From contig NZ_JAUSYD010000001.1 in assembly GCF_030816615.1 (NCBI RefSeq), forward strand, positions 6,408,501 through 6,472,500: 64,000 nt of DNA, given 5' to 3'. How positions within the stretch are numbered: the stretch's first letter is position 1; each line of letters begins with the position of its first letter. The position numbers and the translations under genes are program-made. The notes under the pieces were generated by a model that worked only from the letters and a program-made list of their open reading frames with translations, ran no database searches and was not told where the DNA came from. Below are positions 59,732 to 64,000 of the stretch, piece after piece. Source of the DNA: Streptomyces sp. B1I3. GTDB lineage: Bacteria; Actinomycetota; Actinomycetes; Streptomycetales; Streptomycetaceae.

Positions 59732-62560
59732 ATGACAGAGGACCTCTCACCAGCTGAGCGATACCAGGCTTCCCGGGTCCGTGCCGCCGAGCAGGCCACG
59801 GCTCTCGGGCCCTTCCGCGAGATGTACGCATTCGGGCTGGACCCGTTCCAGATCGACGCCTGCAAGGCCTTGGAGGCGGGCAAGGGGGTGCTGGTCGCCG
59901 CTCCCACCGGCTCGGGCAAGACCATCGTCGGCGAGTTCGCCGTGCACCTGGCCCTGCAGCAGGGCCGCAAGTGCTTCTACACCACCCCCATCAAGGCGCT
60001 GTCCAACCAGAAGTTCACCGATCTGGTCAGGCGCTACGGTGCGGACAAGGTCGGGCTCCTGACCGGCGACAACAGCGTCAACGCGGACGCGCCCGTGGTC
60101 GTCATGACCACCGAGGTGCTGCGCAACATGCTGTACGCCGGCTCCCAGGCGCTCACCGGCCTCGGCTACGTGGTCATGGACGAGGTGCACTACCTCTCCG
60201 ACCGCTTCCGCGGGGCCGTGTGGGAGGAAGTGATCATCCACCTGCCGGAGTCGGTGACTCTGGTGTCCCTGTCGGCGACCGTGTCCAACGCCGAGGAGTT
60301 CGGCGACTGGCTGGACACCGTCCGGGGTGACACCGAGGTGATCGTGTCCGAGCACCGGCCCGTGCCGCTGTGGCAGCACGTCATGGCCGGGCGCCGGATG
60401 TACGACCTCTTCGAGGAGGCGACCGACCACGGGGGCCGGGGCACCGGCCGCCGCGAGGTCAGCCCCGACCTCGTCCGGCTCGCCCGCATGGAGAACCAGC
60501 GCGGGTACAACCCGCGCGACCGCCGCCGGGGAAAGATGGTGCGCGAGGCGGACCGCGAGCGGGAGCGGCGCCAGCGGAGCCGGATCTGGACCCCGTCCAG
60601 GCCGGAAGTCATCGACCGGCTCGACGCCGAAGGGCTGCTGCCGGCCATCACCTTCATCTTCAGCCGGGCCGGCTGCGAGGCGGCCGTGCAGCAGTGTCTG
60701 CAGGCCGGGTTGCGGCTGAACGACGAGGACAAGCGCCGGCTGGTGCGGGAGATCGTCGAGGAGCGGACGGCGTCCATCCCCGGCGAGGACCTCCACGTCC
60801 TCGGTTACTACGAGTGGCTCGAGGGCCTGGAGCGGGGCATCGCCGCTCACCACGCCGGCATGCTGCCGACCTTCAAGGAGGTCGTGGAGGAGCTGTTCGT
60901 CCGCGGTCTGGTGAAGGCCGTCTTCGCGACGGAGACGCTGGCGCTGGGCATCAACATGCCCGCGCGCTCCGTGGTGCTGGAGAAGCTCGTCAAGTGGAAC
61001 GGTGAGCAGCACGCCGACATCACGCCCGGCGAATACACCCAGTTGACCGGGCGGGCCGGGCGCCGGGGCATCGACGTCGAGGGCCATGCGGTGGTCCTGT
61101 GGCAGCGGGGCATGGACCCCGGCGCCCTCGCCGGGCTCGCCGGCACCCGTACGTACCCCCTCCGCTCCAGCTTCCGGCCCTCGTACAACATGGCCGTGAA
61201 CCTCGTGCAGCAGTTCGGGCGGCACCGTTCGCGCGAGCTGCTCGAAACCTCCTTCGCCCAGTTCCAGGCCGACCGGTCGGTGGTCGGGATCTCCCGGCAG
61301 GTCCAGCGCAACGAGGAGGGCCTCGCCGGTTATCGCCAGGGGATGACCTGTCATCTCGGCGACTTCGAGGAGTACGCGCGGCTGCGCCGCGACCTCAAGG
61401 ACCGGGAGACCGAGCTGGCCAAGCAGGGCGCGGCCCAGCGGCGGGCGGCGGCGGCGTCGTCCCTGGAGAAGCTGAGGCCCGGCGACATCATTCACGTGCC
61501 GACGGGGAAGTTCGCCGGACTCGCGCTGGTCCTCGACCCGGGTGTGCCCGCGGGACGGACCGACGGGCATCGCGGGCTGGAGTACCACGACGGGCCGCGC
61601 CCCCTGGTCCTGACCGCCGAGCGGCAGGTCAAGCGGCTGGCCCAGATCGACTTCCCGGTCCCGGTGGAGGCGCTGGAGCGGATGCGGGTGCCCAAGGCGT
61701 TCAACCCGCGCTCCCCGCAGTCGCGCCGCGATCTCGCCTCCGCGCTGCGGAGCAAGGCCGGGCACATCGATCCGGGACGGCACCGCAAGCAGCGGTCCGC
61801 AGCGGCGGACGACCGCGAGATCGCCCGGCTGCGGACGGAGCTGCGCGCGCACCCCTGTCACGGATGTGACGAGCGCGAGGACCACGCGCGGTGGGCCGAG
61901 CGGTACCACCGCCTGCAGCGCGACACCCGGCAGCTGGAGCACCGCATCGAGGGGCGGACCAACACGATCGCCCGTACCTTCGACCGGATCGTGGCCCTCC
62001 TCACCGAGCTGGACTACCTCCGGGGCAACGAGGTCACGGACAACGGCAGGCGGCTGGCCCGGCTCTACGGCGAGCTGGACCTGCTGGCCAGTGAGTGCCT
62101 GCGGGAACACGTCTGGGAGGGGCTGAACCCGGCCGAGCTGGCGGCGTGCGTCTCGGCGCTCGTCTACGAGGCGCGCCAGGCGGACGACGCGGTCGCGCCC
62201 AAGCTGCCGTCCGGACCGGCGAAGACGGCGATGCGCGAGATGGTCCGCATCTGGGGCCGTCTCGACGCCCTGGAGGAGGACTTCAAGATCAGCCAGACGG
62301 AAGGGGTCGGTCAGCGTGAACCCGACCTCGGCTTCGCCTGGGCGGTCTACATGTGGGCCTCGGGGCGGACGCTGGACGAGGTGCTCCGTGAGGCGGAGAT
62401 GCCGGCGGGCGACTTCGTACGGTGGTGCAAGCAGGTCATCGACGTGCTCGGCCAGATCGCGGCTGCCGCTCCCCGGGAGGGGAGTTCGGTGGCGAAGAGT
62501 GCGCACAAGGCCGTCGACGCGGTGCTGAGGGGTGTGGTGGCGTACAGCTCGGTGGGGTGA
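59732..62560 (+). CDS. helY: DEAD/DEAH-box helicase of the Ski2/HelY type
   Basis: 942 residues. The Q-motif region MYAFGLDPFQIDACKALEAG precedes Walker A APTGSGKT, the DEVH box (VMDEVHYLSD), SLSATVSN (motif III), ITFIFSRAGCEAA and QLTGRAGRRGID (motif VI), then an rRNA-processing arch-like domain and a DSHCT C-terminal domain (GFAWAVYMWASGRTLDEVL). Probably an RNA helicase in RNA turnover. TAGGCT (59717-59722) 9 nt before ATG 59732 points to a very short leader. Confidence 0.93.
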   Translation: MTEDLSPAERYQASRVRAAEQATALGPFREMYAFGLDPFQIDACKALEAGKGVLVAAPTGSGKTIVGEFAVHLALQQGRKCFYTTPIKALSNQKFTDLVRRYGADKVGLLTGDNSVNADAPVVVMTTEVLRNMLYAGSQALTGLGYVVMDEVHYLSDRFRGAVWEEVIIHLPESVTLVSLSATVSNAEEFGDWLDTVRGDTEVIVSEHRPVPLWQHVMAGRRMYDLFEEATDHGGRGTGRREVSPDLVRLARMENQRGYNPRDRRRGKMVREADRERERRQRSRIWTPSRPEVIDRLDAEGLLPAITFIFSRAGCEAAVQQCLQAGLRLNDEDKRRLVREIVEERTASIPGEDLHVLGYYEWLEGLERGIAAHHAGMLPTFKEVVEELFVRGLVKAVFATETLALGINMPARSVVLEKLVKWNGEQHADITPGEYTQLTGRAGRRGIDVEGHAVVLWQRGMDPGALAGLAGTRTYPLRSSFRPSYNMAVNLVQQFGRHRSRELLETSFAQFQADRSVVGISRQVQRNEEGLAGYRQGMTCHLGDFEEYARLRRDLKDRETELAKQGAAQRRAAAASSLEKLRPGDIIHVPTGKFAGLALVLDPGVPAGRTDGHRGLEYHDGPRPLVLTAERQVKRLAQIDFPVPVEALERMRVPKAFNPRSPQSRRDLASALRSKAGHIDPGRHRKQRSAAADDREIARLRTELRAHPCHGCDEREDHARWAERYHRLQRDTRQLEHRIEGRTNTIARTFDRIVALLTELDYLRGNEVTDNGRRLARLYGELDLLASECLREHVWEGLNPAELAACVSALVYEARQADDAVAPKLPSGPAKTAMREMVRIWGRLDALEEDFKISQTEGVGQREPDLGFAWAVYMWASGRTLDEVLREAEMPAGDFVRWCKQVIDVLGQIAAAAPREGSSVAKSAHKAVDAVLRGVVAYSSVG

Positions 62561-62584
62561 CCCGGCGGGTGGGGGCGAAGGAGT

Positions 62585-62615
62585 GGCCACAGGCGGGTCG
62601 TCCCTGCCTGTGGCC
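62585..62615. terminator. terminator between helicase and SPW-protein genes
   Basis: GGCCACAGGC (62585-62594) pairs perfectly with GCCTGTGGCC (62606-62615); the inner GGG/CCC can extend the stem. CTT follows. Serves the two convergent genes. Confidence 0.75.
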
Positions 62616-62634
62616 CTTGTCGCATGCCTCCCGG

Positions 62635-63078
62635 TCAGGTTTTCCTGTTCTTCATCGCGACTCCCGCGCAGGCCGCCCCCAGCACGATCGCCAGCGCTCC
62701 GACGATCACGTTGTTGAGGATGACGCCCGTGTCGGGGCTCTGGCCCACGACCCAGGTCGACACGATGAGCCATGCGCCCAGTGCACAGATCGCCATGCTC
62801 ATTCCGGTCATCCGTTCCGGCATGGCGGTGAAGCACAGTGCCAGTACGGCTATCGCGATCCCGATGACGAGGTTGTGCGTCACCAGGGAGGGCTGGCTCG
62901 CTGTGAAGTGCAGGATCCACGGCGAGACGGCGCAGTACAGGCCGAGCAGGAACACGGGTGCGTCCGCCATGGCGGTGTTGCGGCCGCCACCCCGGGCCAC
63001 GCGGTCATGCCGGGCCCGCATTTCTTCTGCATCGGGGTGGCCGGAAATGTCTCTTCCGGTGTGCGAGACGTTGCTCAT
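62635..63078 (-). CDS. SPW repeat-containing membrane protein
   Basis: 147 residues. A 45-residue polar N-terminus is followed by four membrane segments with the SPW motif in YCAVSPWILHFT and a weaker second copy at LIVSTWVVGQ. Two two-helix repeats are the normal layout of the family. AAGGAGA precedes ATG 63078. Function unknown. Confidence 0.85.
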   Translation of the reverse strand: MSNVSHTGRDISGHPDAEEMRARHDRVARGGGRNTAMADAPVFLLGLYCAVSPWILHFTASQPSLVTHNLVIGIAIAVLALCFTAMPERMTGMSMAICALGAWLIVSTWVVGQSPDTGVILNNVIVGALAIVLGAACAGVAMKNRKT

Positions 63079-63168
63079 GAGGTTCGTCTCCTTCGTCTGG
63101 CGAGAACAACCACGCTTCCGAGTGCGCGGTCATCACCTCTCCCGACCCAGTGTGCTCTTATATGTCCC

Positions 63169-64000
63169 TTATGTGTAGTTTTTCGGGTGGTGTGATTCTG
63201 CGGATCCGTCGAGCCTGAGAGCCAGTGACACGAGGTCATCGGTCCGCAGCACCCGGTCCCCGTATCCCGGCAGGGGGACGTGCAGCGGGCGCGTCCAGCG
63301 TTCCGGCACGGCGCCGATCCCGTACACCGCGCCCGCCAGCCCGCCCGTGACCGCCGCGACCGTGTCGGTGTCCCCGCCGGCGTCGACGGCGGCCGCCAGG
63401 GCGTCCTCGAAGGTGGTGGTCGTCCGCAGCGCCCACACCGCAGTTCCCAGGCACGGCCACACCGCACCGTTGAACTCGGTGGCCTCGCCCGGATGCCATC
63501 GCGGCGAGAGCACGGTGGCCCAGCGGGCCCGGTGGTCCTCGTGCACCGCGGCCAGGACGTCCTGCACGGCCGCGAGGGGATCGCCGCCCTCCAGGGCCAC
63601 GCGCACCAACTCGTGCTGAACGGCGGCGCCTTCCCACGCGGCCCGGTCGCCGTGCGTCAGCGCCGCGATTCGGCGGGCCGCGTCCATCGTGCCCGTCCGT
63701 CCCGCGCGGGCGAAGTGGATGGCGGAGGTGGCGGCACGCATCAGCGAACCATTGCCGGCGGCACGGTCGTTGACCTGGAAATGAAGCGCGGCCGCGAGAT
63801 CCCACGGATCACCGCTGGTGAGGACGGCTTCGGTCTGCAGGCCGATGTCCTTCGGCTCACCGGCCGCCCACCGGCGGAACCGGGCGAACATGTCGGGGAG
63901 GTCCAGGCCCCCCTTCTCGAGCAGGGACTCCCCGACGAGTACGGCCATCTGTGTGTCGTCCGTCGCCTCGCCCGGATCCCAGCCGCCGCCCCCGCACATC
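63169..64000 (-). CDS. ADP-ribosylglycohydrolase family protein, cut by window edge
   Basis: 277 residues visible of the C-terminal part; the N-terminus lies beyond 64000. The Mg-binding motifs are GEATDDTQMAVLVGESL at the first site and AVDAGGDTDTVAAVTGGLAGAVYGIG at the second, matching DraG/ARH3-like hydrolases that remove ADP-ribose from proteins, nucleic acids or small molecules. It ends in TAA at 63169. The substrate is not evident. Confidence 0.9.
   Translation of the reverse strand, partial: MCGGGGWDPGEATDDTQMAVLVGESLLEKGGLDLPDMFARFRRWAAGEPKDIGLQTEAVLTSGDPWDLAAALHFQVNDRAAGNGSLMRAATSAIHFARAGRTGTMDAARRIAALTHGDRAAWEGAAVQHELVRVALEGGDPLAAVQDVLAAVHEDHRARWATVLSPRWHPGEATEFNGAVWPCLGTAVWALRTTTTFEDALAAAVDAGGDTDTVAAVTGGLAGAVYGIGAVPERWTRPLHVPLPGYGDRVLRTDDLVSLALRLDGSAESHHPKNYT

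Noticed and set aside
59747..62920. About 1057-residue open frame antisense to the HelY-like helicase
   Set aside because: Mirror frame of a high-GC gene with no recognisable domain; the plus-strand helicase has full motifs.

Overview
The window is a stretch of chromosome from a Streptomyces or very close relative. The support is high GC with strong third-position GC bias, many GTG starts, and gene content and order that match what I recall of the S. coelicolor SCO1631-SCO167x region read in reverse: mycothiol ligase mshC, the gyl glycerol operon, metH, the Pup-proteasome cluster, pafBC and tatAC. No database search was possible, so names rest on reading the proteins.

Layout. 1-12.5 kb: a cut RecD-like helicase, aldo/keto reductase, F420-type (LLM) oxidoreductase, ferritin-like protein, CorA, phosphoglycerate-mutase-like phosphatase, the DUF3090 / SCO1664-family / MshC run, a PAC2 protein, and a two-gene L-fuconate catabolic operon facing a FadR-type regulator. 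13.4-18.4 kb: the glycerol regulon glpD, glpK, glpF and gylR, all on the minus strand. 18.6-30 kb: metH, a HAD phosphatase, an orphan solute-binding lipoprotein, an orphan response regulator, a RecB-like nuclease, a site-2 protease, the tRNA m1A58 methyltransferase, a secreted protein and a small ferredoxin. 30.3-40 kb: the pupylation/proteasome block arc, dop, pup, an endonuclease-VII fragment, prcB and prcA, then a LacI/MFS pair, then pafA.

40.05-53.1 kb is a foreign island between pafA and the FKBP/pafBC block. It holds at least five nearly intact insertion sequences (four IS5-type, one IS630), one frameshifted ISAs1, and wrecks of IS5-like, IS630 and IS1380 transposases. One IS630 sits inside an older IS630 gene at a duplicated TA. 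An AT-richer cargo patch (45.0-47.1 kb) carries a 3'-truncated LuxR gene, a four-cysteine lipoprotein and an I36-like secreted protein. At 51.2 kb a tRNA-Ser fragment running from the anticodon loop to CCA looks like an abandoned attachment site. Conserved synteny resumes at 53.2 kb.

53.2-64 kb: two FKBP proteins, pafB, pafC, a zinc-ribbon protein, a small membrane protein, tatA, tatC, a diacylglycerol-kinase-like lipid kinase, a HelY/Ski2-like helicase, an SPW-repeat membrane protein and a cut ADP-ribosylglycohydrolase.

How the genes work together: arc, prcA and prcB form the ATPase and 20S core, pup is the tag, pafA attaches it and dop removes it. pafBC encode a WYL regulator pair that activates DNA-damage genes. 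glpF, glpK and glpD take up and oxidise glycerol under GylR. tatA and tatC are part of the twin-arginine exporter. Several regulons have candidate operators visible by eye: ACATCGGAT for the fuconate genes, TTCGRCAATGCYGA for gyl, and TACGTAT-N12-ATACGTA for the LacI/MFS pair. Many genes here have a -10-like TANNNT box 6-7 nt before the start codon, as expected for leaderless transcripts.
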